A stretch of DNA of 64,000 nt from Desulfosudis oleivorans. GTDB taxonomy: Bacteria > Desulfobacterota > Desulfobacteria > Desulfobacterales > SURF-7. Numbering within the stretch: the stretch's first letter is position 1; the number at the start of each line of letters is the position of its first letter. The stretch is taken from NCBI GenBank assembly GCA_020723305.1, contig DYJC01000020.1:26503-90502 (forward strand), given 5' to 3'. The translations under genes and the position numbers were made by a program. This document shows, one piece after another, positions 44,657-54,110 of this stretch. Below the pieces are notes generated by a model. That model was given only the letters and a program-made list of their open reading frames with translations, did no database searches and was not told the origin of the DNA.

Positions 44657-44735
44657 TTTTTCCTTATATATGAATCTATTTATTTGCCGATAAGAAGTTT
44701 GTATTGATATTTTTACAAAATTAAAAAAAATATCA

Positions 44736-44780
44736 TTAAATTAATGCCATTCATTTAACGACGTTTTTTTTATTTGTCAA
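44736..44780 (-). promoter_or_regulatory. Promoter and operator of the TetR-molybdenum hydroxylase operon
   Basis: Read leftward, TTGACA (44775-44780), a 16-bp spacer and TTAAAT (44753-44758) form a sigma-70-like promoter. An inverted repeat with 11-bp arms and one mismatch (arms 44736-44746 and 44748-44758, centre C) overlaps the -10 and the likely start. Arms of this length and position are typical TetR-family operators. The regulator gene starts 80 bp downstream. Confidence 0.6.
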
Positions 44781-44852
44781 GAATATTTTGATGCCCCAGC
44801 AGGTCAGCCGTGTGTCTGCTATTGAATAAATGTATCTTTTTCATTGTATGTA

Positions 44853-46577
44853 TTAATAGTATGGGATTATCTGCACTGTATATTCGGCATCATTATCTAT
44901 CATGGTCAGAAATTGTTTAGACATGAAACCCGTGAGACATCGATTTTGTGCGCCAATTTTTTTGGTGATTTGGGCAAAGTCATATTTTTTTTGAAATTCA
45001 CTGTCGCTCCAAATATTTTTAAGTGATACCTTTACCCAGGTATTTGTAAGAATCTTTTGAGATATGATACGATCATTTTGAATACAACCGACATTGGGAA
45101 TTATGTAAGGCAGAATTATGTCCGGATGCATTTCATAAAAGGTTTTCTTTTCAAATGCCGCATGGTTTTTTATTCCCATACGTTTCCCAGGACTGTGGGC
45201 CATTTTGGTATTATTCAACCCCATAAGATCAATGATCTCTCCCGGATAGGATCGTTTTATCCCACCAGCCACAATACTTCCAATAGTAGGATAATCATCA
45301 CGGTCATTCCAGAATTCAGAAAGAAATTTTCCCATTGTTCTCCATTGTTCAGCCACATAGAACTCTCGTTTTATATACCCAAATTGCTGTAACCGGTTCC
45401 AGGAAATTCGCTGTGATTCCCATATGAATAGTAAGAGCATAGCAAAAACTATTATTTGATGTATTCGTACGGGATGTTCTCGCGTAACCCAGGTATTCAT
45501 GAAAGATTTCCCAACGATAAAAATATGCAGTAGTAAAAGTGAATAAATGGGCTGGTAAAATCGAAATAAGCTGAAATGATCGCCTCCTGTAATTATAGGG
45601 ATCAATAACCCAATCAAAGTGATAATAGGTAAAAAATGAATGCCTTCAACCCGGACATTTTTTTTCAATAGCGCCTGGATAACCTTGACACAGCTGCGAT
45701 AGATTAATACGAGAAAACATAGCATCGAAAGCTGAACTATGAATCCGGATACAAAATATTCTCGAAAATACGTTATTCCCTGTGATAAATTATAGACCAA
45801 TGAAGGAGAGACTTTGGCATAATATGTGTTCGGCAGCGGATAGCCAAAATATATCAATCTGAAGAGCGTTAGCAAAAGCAATGTTATCCCATAAGTTGTC
45901 AATGGCAATAATATGATGTGATTTGCTTTTATTCGATCCAAAACCAGATAAAATCGCAACCAGATCATTCCAATGAATACAAGAGACCAAATCATGGATT
46001 CCGGTCGCGTAAGCAATGAAAGCATAATCAACGCAGATAAACGGTAAATTAACGATTTCACTGGCTGACCAGGATGAATTCTCAAGACCACAAGTGTACT
46101 GTTTATCAGTAAGATGCCCCATATCCCTATATCCATTAAAGTTACAGTCATCCAGGTAATATAATCAGGTGAAGAAAAAAGTATGGCTAAATAGAGGACG
46201 CTATAAGGGGATGGAATATGTAACAGGTTATTGTCTTTTTTCCACTCAAACAAATGATCAAGATACAAGGTCAAACTTGTCATTGTAGCCGATAAAAGGA
46301 TAATATTAAAAAGGAGAAGCAATGACTCTGGATAGTCAGTGAAAAAAAATGATATGGTGGCAATTAGCACCCACAGGAGTGAAGTAAAACCTTCAACTCG
46401 CTCTCCACCAATATTATAGACAAAGCCATGTCCTTGGCTAAGATTTTTTGCATACACAAAAAAGATGTTCGCATCATCGATTCCGGTTATTGGATACTCT
46501 AATTGATGAAGTATCAATGATACAACCGTACTGAATAGTATACTTAGACACCCAAATCTTATTAGAAATTGTTTCAT
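44853..46577 (-). CDS. Polytopic membrane glycosyltransferase-like protein
   Basis: 574 residues from the ATG at 46577. A TTG at 46625 that overlaps the previous stop codon would add 16 residues and is a possible coupled start. About 11 hydrophobic segments are seen. The first periplasmic loop has the acidic pattern GIDDANIFFVYAKNLSQGHGFVYN and GERVEGFTSLLW, typical of the GT-C fold family (ArnT/PMT-like, using polyprenyl-phosphate sugars). It is AT-rich relative to the flanking operons. Substrate and acceptor are unknown. It follows the amidohydrolase gene directly. Confidence 0.75.
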   Translation of the reverse strand: MKQFLIRFGCLSILFSTVVSLILHQLEYPITGIDDANIFFVYAKNLSQGHGFVYNIGGERVEGFTSLLWVLIATISFFFTDYPESLLLLFNIILLSATMTSLTLYLDHLFEWKKDNNLLHIPSPYSVLYLAILFSSPDYITWMTVTLMDIGIWGILLINSTLVVLRIHPGQPVKSLIYRLSALIMLSLLTRPESMIWSLVFIGMIWLRFYLVLDRIKANHIILLPLTTYGITLLLLTLFRLIYFGYPLPNTYYAKVSPSLVYNLSQGITYFREYFVSGFIVQLSMLCFLVLIYRSCVKVIQALLKKNVRVEGIHFLPIITLIGLLIPIITGGDHFSLFRFYQPIYSLLLLHIFIVGKSFMNTWVTREHPVRIHQIIVFAMLLLFIWESQRISWNRLQQFGYIKREFYVAEQWRTMGKFLSEFWNDRDDYPTIGSIVAGGIKRSYPGEIIDLMGLNNTKMAHSPGKRMGIKNHAAFEKKTFYEMHPDIILPYIIPNVGCIQNDRIISQKILTNTWVKVSLKNIWSDSEFQKKYDFAQITKKIGAQNRCLTGFMSKQFLTMIDNDAEYTVQIIPYY

Positions 46578-46621
46578 AACACTATGTTTATTTCCGAACG
46601 TATAGGGTGATAGTTTTCTGT

Positions 46622-48055
46622 TCAATCCGAAACCGGCGTATTCCGTTCGATAATTCTTCCCTTGGCGATGACAAGATAAATGTCCTGGGTTGCACGGATA
46701 TCATTCCGAAAGTCTCGATTTATGATGAGTATATCCGCTGGCCCGCCTTCCTTTAACATGCCGACTGGAAGTCGGCCGAATATTTCCTGATAGTATTTTC
46801 CGGGTTTGAAGGTGGCTGCTGCAACTGCTTCTATGGGCGTAAATCCGCATTTGGTGACCAGAAGTTCCAGTTCGCGGTGAAGGGTGGCGCCGGGACTGGA
46901 GGCCACATTGATGCTGTCGCTTCCGGCGAGTATCGGTATCCCTGCTTTTTTCATTTTGATCACGTTGGTAAACTTGATATCCTGATACTTGGCCGCATTC
47001 CGCGTCCAATCGGCAAGTTCCGGATTAACGTCATCCGGGATCGGTTTTTGATATTCCGCCAGAATGACCGGATCGGCGATTTGACGGTCCAGATTGCTGA
47101 ATTCCAGGGAGCCGTTTCCATATCTTACGACATTATCAAAAACGGCTACGGTCGGCGTTACAATACAGTTCATCTCCCTCATGCGTTGTATCGTAGTGTC
47201 GGAAATGGAAGAGCGATACGGGCCGTGAATAAAAATGTTTACCCCGCCGTCCATGGCGGTTAAAATGTTTTTTTCCGAACCAATATGGGCGACTGTGAGA
47301 AATCCGTTCTGCTTTGAAGCCTCAACAACCTTTGCAACCTGCCCGGAATTCAGCGTCGGAATACCCAGTGGAATCTCATCCACGGCAAGCTTGGAGAAAG
47401 TTGTTCCGTAGCTTTTGTTTTCCAGAACCATGGCATTGAGATCGTCGCCGTCTTCCACTTCAAACGTCATTTTCCATACCAGGTACTCATCCAGCAGCCA
47501 GGGCACCATACGCCGGATCATGGCAGCCGGGTGGCCGTCTTCACAAGTAAACATCCGGCCTGCATAAAACAAACGAGGCCCGGAGATTTGGCTGGTCTCA
47601 GTCTTTGCGGATAGCTCTTTTAGTTCCTTAACCGGTCCTCCCATGTCTACTACCGTTGTGATACCGGCATATAAAAAGGCAGAACTGTTCCGCTCCGGAT
47701 TGGGCAATGCCGGAAAGGTCGGCGGAGCACCGGATCCAAAGATATGGATATGGGAATCGATGAGCCCGGGTAACACCATTTTCCCTCTGGAATCGATCAC
47801 TCTTGCGTCCGGTGCATGAATTTCATCAGAAGAAATTTTGGATATTATTCCTTTTTCGATTAAAATATTTGAATTTTCCAGGATACCGTCATCCGGATTG
47901 CCGGTAAATATAACGGCATTGGTGATTAAAATGGATGACTGGTCTGCTGCCGGAGACGTCAGCAGCGGAAGATCGGTTTTGTGAAAGCATCCGAAACACA
48001 GTAGACACAGGATCATGGGAAGACAACAGATCGGTTTGAATTTTGCGGAAAACAT
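46622..48055 (-). CDS. Amidohydrolase-family lipoprotein
   Basis: 477 residues. The signal sequence ends in a lipobox-like LLCFGC, so the enzyme is probably lipid-anchored. The metal-dependent amidohydrolase fold is clear: GLIDSHIHIFG for the first metal site, TVAHIGSEKN and a later HGP histidine, and ILAGSDSIN for the final aspartate. It resembles imidazolonepropionase-like or prolidase-like hydrolases of unknown substrate. A ribosome site AAGGAGTG precedes the start. It overlaps the membrane glycosyltransferase frame at its 3' end. Confidence 0.85.
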   Translation of the reverse strand: MFSAKFKPICCLPMILCLLCFGCFHKTDLPLLTSPAADQSSILITNAVIFTGNPDDGILENSNILIEKGIISKISSDEIHAPDARVIDSRGKMVLPGLIDSHIHIFGSGAPPTFPALPNPERNSSAFLYAGITTVVDMGGPVKELKELSAKTETSQISGPRLFYAGRMFTCEDGHPAAMIRRMVPWLLDEYLVWKMTFEVEDGDDLNAMVLENKSYGTTFSKLAVDEIPLGIPTLNSGQVAKVVEASKQNGFLTVAHIGSEKNILTAMDGGVNIFIHGPYRSSISDTTIQRMREMNCIVTPTVAVFDNVVRYGNGSLEFSNLDRQIADPVILAEYQKPIPDDVNPELADWTRNAAKYQDIKFTNVIKMKKAGIPILAGSDSINVASSPGATLHRELELLVTKCGFTPIEAVAAATFKPGKYYQEIFGRLPVGMLKEGGPADILIINRDFRNDIRATQDIYLVIAKGRIIERNTPVSD

Positions 48056-48122
48056 GGATCACTCCTTTGCGCTTTAAGGTTCCATTACGGCTAATACAAA
48101 TTGATTTGTTCCTGTTTATTTT

Positions 48123-48848
48123 TCATCTTTCCCTACAGTCTTTATTATAGATTACAGGCGTTTTGTACTTCCATTTTTGCCATAAAATATCATTTACCAA
48201 TAACTCTGCCATGAAATGGCTTACATTGATTCTGCTTGTCCTGCCTGGATTAAAAACCGGACTTCTTGTTTTTAATTCACATATTTCATATTCACTTTGA
48301 TTCTCCTCATCAAAAAGCGAATCCGGGCGGACAACCACCCATTCTATCCTGCCGGCTGCTTCCAATCCATAGACAAGATGATCCCCTGCAAAAATATTGT
48401 CTTTATGCGGAGGTAAAACAATTTTCAGCAATGAAAAGATCAGTTTTTCTCCGAATGTATTTTTTTCTCCCTGCTTTTTATTTGTGTAGGCTGTCGTACT
48501 CATTAAAACAAACTTCTTTACGGTATCAAACGATGAAGCAGCATCCGTAATCTTTTTGACGGCATTTGCAACAAGGTTGTATGGCTTTCCGAATATACCC
48601 TTGAAACTTATGGTATGACCCAGGCAGCATACGATCGAATCACAATCCAGCATAAGTTTTTGAATCTGATCTGTTGTCAGATCATCTATATTGCCTTTTA
48701 CAATTTCTATATTTTTATTTCCGGTTATTTTTGCCGGTATAACAGCGGTTTCACGTACGACAATTCTGGCTGATAAATTTCTTTCCAGTAATTGCAAAAC
48801 AACTAGTTTTCCTGTTGCGCCACTGGCGCCGAGTATCAAAGTTTTCAT
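48123..48848 (-). CDS. NAD(P)H-binding SDR-like protein
   Basis: 241 residues, atypical short-chain dehydrogenase family (NAD(P)-binding, SDR a5-like). The N terminus is TLILGASGATGKLVVLQLLE, followed by IVKGNIDD and VCCLGH, and FVLMSTTAYTNKKQGEKN where the usual YxxxK is partly shifted (Y-T-N-K-K). These proteins often act as flavin reductases, epimerases or redox sensors. It starts 4 bp after the DUF2442 gene's stop, but likely functions independently. Confidence 0.85.
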   Translation of the reverse strand: MKTLILGASGATGKLVVLQLLERNLSARIVVRETAVIPAKITGNKNIEIVKGNIDDLTTDQIQKLMLDCDSIVCCLGHTISFKGIFGKPYNLVANAVKKITDAASSFDTVKKFVLMSTTAYTNKKQGEKNTFGEKLIFSLLKIVLPPHKDNIFAGDHLVYGLEAAGRIEWVVVRPDSLFDEENQSEYEICELKTRSPVFNPGRTSRINVSHFMAELLVNDILWQKWKYKTPVIYNKDCRER

Positions 48849-48852
48849 TCTA

Positions 48853-49149
48853 CTACCTCATGTTCGCAGGTGAGCCTTGCTGCGAATTCATCCATTCAGG
48901 TAGAGGGGAGTTCGTTGCCACGGAATAAAGTGTTTCCGGTGCAATATCGATTTCATCCCCCCAGGTCAGTACTCCAAGTTCCTTATGAATTCTAAAATTT
49001 TTGAAAAATTCCATATCCTTGAATTTTTTAAATATCCCACCTTCAAGTAAATATTTTGAGAAATCGACAAGTCCAGAGGCACCGTCCTCAAATGTTACTT
49101 TAATTTTATAATCGCCCTTATATTCTGCTGAGATTACATCCCTAAGCAT
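48853..49149 (-). CDS. DUF2442 protein
   Basis: 98 residues with the DUF2442 pattern (YKIKVTFEDGASGLVDFSKYL, LGVLTWGDEIDIAPETLY). These small proteins are often encoded next to DUF4160 proteins, as here, and the pair behaves like a toxin-antitoxin or other mobile accessory module. Function unproven. It follows the DUF4160 gene by 12 bp. Confidence 0.88.
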   Translation of the reverse strand: MLRDVISAEYKGDYKIKVTFEDGASGLVDFSKYLLEGGIFKKFKDMEFFKNFRIHKELGVLTWGDEIDIAPETLYSVATNSPLPEWMNSQQGSPANMR

Positions 49150-49161
49150 GGCCCACCTCCC

Positions 49162-49422
49162 TTATTTCAATGGTTCAATTTTTTTTGGAGCCTGATTGTT
49201 TTTCGCTAATTCCCAGTTTTGCCAAAGCTCATTCCTGTGCTGAACGGCCCATTCGATTACAAGACCCAACGCACGGGGCGAAAAATGACCCTCCAGAATC
49301 CGAAGCGACTCTATTTCTATTGCCACTTTCTCCCCGCCATACCGAGCATGAAAATGCGGCGGGTTGTGATCATCGAAAAACATAGCAATGATTATACCAT
49401 AGAACCTACTGATCTCAGGCAT
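49162..49422 (-). CDS. DUF4160 protein
   Basis: 86 residues from MPEISRFYGIIIAMFFDDHNPPHFHARYGG, the usual DUF4160 beginning; the open frame extends 16 codons further but those residues do not fit the family. HNPPHFH contains a conserved histidine cluster. It is the first gene of the DUF4160-DUF2442 pair, a widespread small accessory module of unknown mechanism. Confidence 0.88.
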   Translation of the reverse strand: MPEISRFYGIIIAMFFDDHNPPHFHARYGGEKVAIEIESLRILEGHFSPRALGLVIEWAVQHRNELWQNWELAKNNQAPKKIEPLK

Positions 49423-49561
49423 TTTAGTTTTCCTTTTTAATCTGGCGAACGCTATCATCACCACAATCAAAAGCCTGTAAGCTTTTGGGACCAGAGTGAA
49501 TGCCTTTGTGTTGGTGAGATACGTTTTTTTGATATCCTAATTAATTTAAATTTGATTGGTC

Positions 49562-51355
49562 TTATACAACCGTTTTTAAATCTCTACGTCTCAATTCCTT
49601 ATCAAAGAAATACATACAAGATTGATCCAACATTGCTATCATTTCAGAACGCAACCTAATATTTAGAACTCTTAATTTTTTAGAGCATAAAAACATATCA
49701 AAACGGTCATTGGTTGAATTAGAGGCTTTTTCAGAAAAGACAGCTTCCATGTCCAACTTACCGTCTTCAGCAATTTGAGCCAGAGATTCTAAATCCGCTA
49801 TATTAATCCATTGTGGTTTTTCCCAGAAATCTTCCGCATATAGTTTTGCCTTATCGATTAGAGGATTTAAATAAGCTTTTCTTACTATAGTATCGACCAC
49901 TAAAGAAGAAAGGAGTGTTATAATTGGATACAGCCGATTTGGCTTATCCCCAAATTCCTTTTCCGCCCATGAAATTATTTCAAATCCTTTCTTTGATTGC
50001 TGCCACATACCGCGACTTATAAATCCCTTATCGCATTTTGCCCCTTCCAAATAATTCACAGGTTCTCCATTTTCGAGTTTTTCAATTAAATTTTCTGTTG
50101 GACCAAGTACTCGATCATTTTGACGGCCCAAGAGAAATTCGGTTCCTGGTCGTTGACCCTTATGTTCAAAAATAATTGCAATTTTATTTCGTTGTAAGTA
50201 GCTATCGGTGAGTTCGCCTTTTGTCTTTAATTGTGGATTCCTTGAAATGCTCCATACACCACGGGTGTCTTTTCCAGCTATTTTTTCTACTAATTGGTGC
50301 GCATATTCTTCGTAAGCGTCACCTAATGCGACATGAAAACGATTTAATTCTGAACCATTTAAATAATTGGAAAGTATATAAAAAGGACCATCTTCAATTT
50401 TTGAGAAAAGGAAGGAAGGTATAGGGCAGACCAATTCGCCTGTGCGGCCCTCAATCAGCGGTTTTTCACGAAGAGGTACAAAATCATAAATTGGTAATTG
50501 TTCTGGCTCGTTGCGACTCTCCATCCATAAATAATAGGCATCTCGATATTGAGAAGGATTTCTTTTCCAATCTGAGATAGCTTTTTTAATAACTATTTCA
50601 TTATTCTTAATATTTGATGTTATTGTACTTTCTGAAAACCAATGGTTCCCCTTTTTCATACCTTCATATAAATGCGTTACGAAAAGGCATATCGCATAAA
50701 AATATGATAAGAGACTTACACCGGATGCCTTTATATAAATGTCCTCAATACCCGGATAGTATTTTGGCAAAATATCGAGTAAAATTATTTTTTGACGAGC
50801 TAACTTTGTAAGTATTTCAAACGATTCACCGAATAAACGGTTGAATTGTCCGTGCCTCAACCAATTCAGAGAAAAAATTCGGCGGTTATTTAAATTATAC
50901 GGTTTCTGCGTACTTTCAGGTGAAAGAAAATCGTTAATAATTAAAAGGATGCGAAACATCCTACAACTAAAATTGTATCCAATCTCAGGGGTTACTTGAT
51001 TCTCTTTCGAATATAATAATGCTGCATTGCAGAGCCAAGCAAGATTTTGTTCGTGTACAAAAATATGACGTCCTTTAGTAATTGGCACTCTCCCTGGAAT
51101 GTACATCTTAAATGCATTAGGGATTTTTTGTGGGAAGTCATCAACAATCGCGTTTTGTAAATATCTTCCCTGAAGGCGAGGGCTAAAAAGATTTTTTTTC
51201 TCTTTGATCATTTCAAGAGACAATCCAGCCAGAAAGCCCAAGATACCATCCAACGAATGATGTGAGATTTCATTAATTACATCATCCACCCCAACTGTAA
51301 ATCCACCTAATTCTTTGAATGATGTGAAGCTTTTTGAACCTTCAAAATCATTCAT
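49562..51355 (-). CDS. Hypothetical protein with possible PD-(D/E)XK nuclease core
   Basis: 597 residues, soluble, markedly AT-rich compared with neighbours, which suggests acquisition. I recognise no full-length family. Near residues 385-400 the segment ELTDSYLQRN, then IAIIFEHKG, has a D followed by a beta strand and E-x-K, the active-site layout of PD-(D/E)XK nucleases. It lies in an accessory stretch with the DUF4160/DUF2442 pair. The nuclease idea rests on that motif alone. Confidence 0.55.
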   Translation of the reverse strand: MNDFEGSKSFTSFKELGGFTVGVDDVINEISHHSLDGILGFLAGLSLEMIKEKKNLFSPRLQGRYLQNAIVDDFPQKIPNAFKMYIPGRVPITKGRHIFVHEQNLAWLCNAALLYSKENQVTPEIGYNFSCRMFRILLIINDFLSPESTQKPYNLNNRRIFSLNWLRHGQFNRLFGESFEILTKLARQKIILLDILPKYYPGIEDIYIKASGVSLLSYFYAICLFVTHLYEGMKKGNHWFSESTITSNIKNNEIVIKKAISDWKRNPSQYRDAYYLWMESRNEPEQLPIYDFVPLREKPLIEGRTGELVCPIPSFLFSKIEDGPFYILSNYLNGSELNRFHVALGDAYEEYAHQLVEKIAGKDTRGVWSISRNPQLKTKGELTDSYLQRNKIAIIFEHKGQRPGTEFLLGRQNDRVLGPTENLIEKLENGEPVNYLEGAKCDKGFISRGMWQQSKKGFEIISWAEKEFGDKPNRLYPIITLLSSLVVDTIVRKAYLNPLIDKAKLYAEDFWEKPQWINIADLESLAQIAEDGKLDMEAVFSEKASNSTNDRFDMFLCSKKLRVLNIRLRSEMIAMLDQSCMYFFDKELRRRDLKTVV

Positions 51356-51513
51356 TTCATTATCCCTATAAGTAAATTAGAATACGCTATTAATTGTCAA
51401 GTTATTTTGCCTTGAGCTTTTTAGGCGCTTTCGCCCTGACAAGTTCCAAATCAGGGTGCTTTCAGGCATATTTGCTCTGATATCAGGTCATCCATTTTTT
51501 CGCAACAAATCGA

Positions 51514-51543
51514 TTGAAAAAACTGAAGCATTTTGTATATAAC
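51514..51543 (+). promoter_or_regulatory. Probable sigma-70 promoter of terC
   Basis: TTGAAA (51514-51519), 18-bp spacer, TATAAC (51538-51543), followed by a 35-bp leader with the ribosome site AAGGGAGG. No manganese-riboswitch (yybP-ykoY) fold could be recognised in the 223-bp gap, although such elements often precede terC-family genes. Confidence 0.5.
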
Positions 51544-51578
51544 ATATCTCAATTTATAAAGAAGGGAGGCTGTGCAAA

Positions 51579-52328
51579 ATGGAATGGCTCGCTGATCCAC
51601 AGGCATGGATGGCGCTGGTGACACTTTCCGCTCTGGAAATTGTTCTGGGTATTGACAATATTATCTTTATCTCAATCCAGGCAAGCAAACTGCCTGCTCA
51701 TCAGCAGGAGAAGGCAAGGCTTCTGGGGCTTGGGCTGGCGATGTTTATTCGTGTTGCATTGCTGTTTTCACTGACCTGGCTGATGGGACTTACGGAACCA
51801 TTGTTTTCCGTTCTGGAAAATGAGATATCCGGCCGGGATCTGATCCTGATCTCCGGAGGAGTGTTTCTGCTCTGGAAAAGCACCATGGAAATTCATGAGA
51901 AACTGGAAGGGGATCAGGTAATATCTGCATCCCGTGTGGGAGTGACTTTTGGGGCGGTTATTGTTCAGATCCTCCTGCTGGACATTGTATTCTCTCTGGA
52001 TTCCATCATCACTGCCCTGGGGATGGCTAGTCAGCTTGCGATCATGATTTCAGCAGTGATCATTGCGGTGGTGTTCATGATGTTTTTATCCGGGAAAATA
52101 AGCCGTTTCGTTGAAAAACACCCCACCATTAAAATGCTGGCGCTGAGCTTTCTGCTCCTGATCGGCGTGGCACTGATCGGAGATGGCCTGGATATGCACA
52201 TACCCAAGGGATACATCTATTTTGCCATGGCTTTTTCCGTATTTGTTGAAATGCTCAACCTGAGACTCCGGAAGGGTACTCCGGTCAGGCTTCATCAGCC
52301 GCATCTTACAAATTCCGCGGATAAGTGA
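51579..52328 (+). CDS. TerC-family integral membrane protein
   Basis: 249 residues with about seven membrane segments. The acidic TerC signatures are present in both halves: EIVLGIDNIIFISIQASKLP and DIVFSLDSIITALGMASQ, where the aspartates probably bind a metal ion. Several TerC/MeeF-type members export manganese or support metallation of secreted proteins. It is monocistronic or coupled only loosely to the next gene. Confidence 0.9.
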   Translation: MEWLADPQAWMALVTLSALEIVLGIDNIIFISIQASKLPAHQQEKARLLGLGLAMFIRVALLFSLTWLMGLTEPLFSVLENEISGRDLILISGGVFLLWKSTMEIHEKLEGDQVISASRVGVTFGAVIVQILLLDIVFSLDSIITALGMASQLAIMISAVIIAVVFMMFLSGKISRFVEKHPTIKMLALSFLLLIGVALIGDGLDMHIPKGYIYFAMAFSVFVEMLNLRLRKGTPVRLHQPHLTNSADK

Positions 52329-52500
52329 AGCAATTGAGTGGGTCGTTGAAACAAGTACGGCGGCATTGAAACACGGCTCCGGATGTTGCGATTATAGAAA
52401 AAAGGTAGTAAACAGATTCTGGTTTTCGTCGCCAAGTCTGAACAATCTATCTGGTGTTTGAATACGAATCACAAACATTTTAACCCGGGAGGACAACAAG

Positions 52501-52902
52501 ATGGGTCAGGGAAGAATCAATATCATCGCAGGCTGTATAGGCCTTTTGCTGGCGGCTGCCGGCGGGTTTATTCTTGGATTTTCCATGGATCCCTATTTTG
52601 ATAAGGGGTTTTATGCGTTGCCGCTGGGGCGATATCTCTTAAAGTCCGGGCACACCCACGGCATGCCGATTGCCTTATACAACCTGATTGTTGCCGGTCT
52701 TCTGGAGAAACTGTCTCTGACGGAAAAAGGAAGAAAATGGTGTTCACGGCTGGCGGTTTTGGGGTTTATCATGCCTGTCGGGCTGGTGCTTCGGGGGATC
52801 ACAGACGGTGCCATGACATTTGCGCCGGTAGTGCTTCTGGGCGCCATATGTTTTCTCTCTTCGATCGTGCTGGTCATGAAAGGGGCTTTGGGATTAAAGT
52901 GA
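52501..52902 (+). CDS. Small hypothetical membrane protein
   Basis: 133 residues, four predicted membrane segments, start supported by GGGAGGACAAC. A conserved-looking SGHTHGMPIALYNL with two histidines sits between the first and second segments, which may face one side of the membrane and bind metal or haem. I do not recognise a family. The 172-bp gap to terC argues for a separate promoter, which is not obvious. Confidence 0.7.
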   Translation: MGQGRINIIAGCIGLLLAAAGGFILGFSMDPYFDKGFYALPLGRYLLKSGHTHGMPIALYNLIVAGLLEKLSLTEKGRKWCSRLAVLGFIMPVGLVLRGITDGAMTFAPVVLLGAICFLSSIVLVMKGALGLK

Positions 52903-52937
52903 GGATTGTTCATTCCCTTTCAGCTCGTTGATCACAA

Positions 52938-53936
52938 TCATTGTGTCACCTCATCCCGGCCGGCAGTTGAAAATTTGTTCCGGTAGCTTTTGGGCGATAA
53001 TCCAGTGTGCTTGATAAACAGCCTCCGGAAGGAATTGATATCTTCGTATCCGACCTTCCAGGTGATCTCATTGACAGTGTCGCGGGTACGTTCCAGGAAT
53101 CGTTTGGCGTTTTCGATACGCAGCCGCTGGAGATAGGCAATGGGCGATTCACCAGTGGCGCTTTTGAAACGCCGTTTGAAATGCCTCGGACTGATCCCGG
53201 CGGATTCGGCTACGGCATCGATGGAAAATTTTGTTTCATAATTTTTTTCCATCCATTGCTGGGCTTTTAAAATCGGTTCATCAGAATGGTTTTTCCAGAA
53301 ATCATAAACAATATACGGTGACTGGCTGAGCCGGTCTGTATCAACCAAGAGAGCCCTGGCGCACCGGGAGGCCAGTTCCTTTGATCCGTATTTTTCAATC
53401 AGATGCAGGCATAGGGTCATAAAGGCTGTTGCCGCTCCTGTACAGTAAAGACCGTCATCCTCGGTCAAAATCCGATCAATCTGAAGCTTCACTTTCGGAT
53501 ATTGTCGCTTGAAAATATCCGCGAACTGCCAGTTGGTGGTTGCTGTTCTGCCGTCGAGAAGACCGGTTTCCGCAAGCAGGAACGTTCCGGTGCAGGTACA
53601 GGCAATGTTTCTTCCGCGTTGATGACTTTTTCTGACCCACTCACAAATGGTTTTTATCCTCGGGCTTTTCAGGTCAAACGGCGGCAGAAAAGCCGGCAGC
53701 AGGATCAGGTCTGTTTTTTTCACTTCATGGATCGATCTGGACGGGGTCAGGGTAATGCCGCCATTGGCTGTCACCGGCTGTCCGTCAACCGTGACGATTT
53801 CAGTTTTAAACAGCGGCCCTACGACATCGGCTTTCATAAACTGCCACCACAAGCCGGCAATGCTCAGCGCATCCACAGATCCGGCGATAGCGGATGCCAC
53901 ACAGTTGTTTTCCGCGAGCAGGGTGATTGTTGCCAT
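52938..53936 (-). CDS. GlxA-type AraC-family regulator with DJ-1/PfpI domain
   Basis: 332 residues. The N-terminal 190 form a DJ-1/PfpI-like domain with a cysteine-containing nucleophile-elbow region (NIACTCTGTFLLAETGLLDG). The C-terminal 110 form a double helix-turn-helix of the AraC type (FSIDAVAESAGISPRHFKRRF and VNEITWKVGYEDINSFRRLF). Such regulators respond to small metabolites. It is divergent from the dehydratase activase gene and may control it; the shared 174-bp intergenic region shows no clear operator. Confidence 0.92.
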   Translation of the reverse strand: MATITLLAENNCVASAIAGSVDALSIAGLWWQFMKADVVGPLFKTEIVTVDGQPVTANGGITLTPSRSIHEVKKTDLILLPAFLPPFDLKSPRIKTICEWVRKSHQRGRNIACTCTGTFLLAETGLLDGRTATTNWQFADIFKRQYPKVKLQIDRILTEDDGLYCTGAATAFMTLCLHLIEKYGSKELASRCARALLVDTDRLSQSPYIVYDFWKNHSDEPILKAQQWMEKNYETKFSIDAVAESAGISPRHFKRRFKSATGESPIAYLQRLRIENAKRFLERTRDTVNEITWKVGYEDINSFRRLFIKHTGLSPKSYRNKFSTAGRDEVTQ

Positions 53937-54110
53937 GATGTTTTCCTTTTAAAGGGTTGCGACCTGATTTTGAAAATTAATGTCACTTTCAGCATGAAAT
54001 AAGTCATATATGCCTCTTTTGTTCGGAGCTGTCAAGATGGTATACAGCAATCGGGATGATTAAAAAAAACTGGATCAACCGGAAGCGGACAGCGTAAGGG
54101 GAGAGGCATA

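Noticed and set aside
51380..51578. Manganese riboswitch upstream of terC
   Set aside because: No yybP-ykoY consensus or suitable three-way fold could be seen; only a simple promoter is visible.
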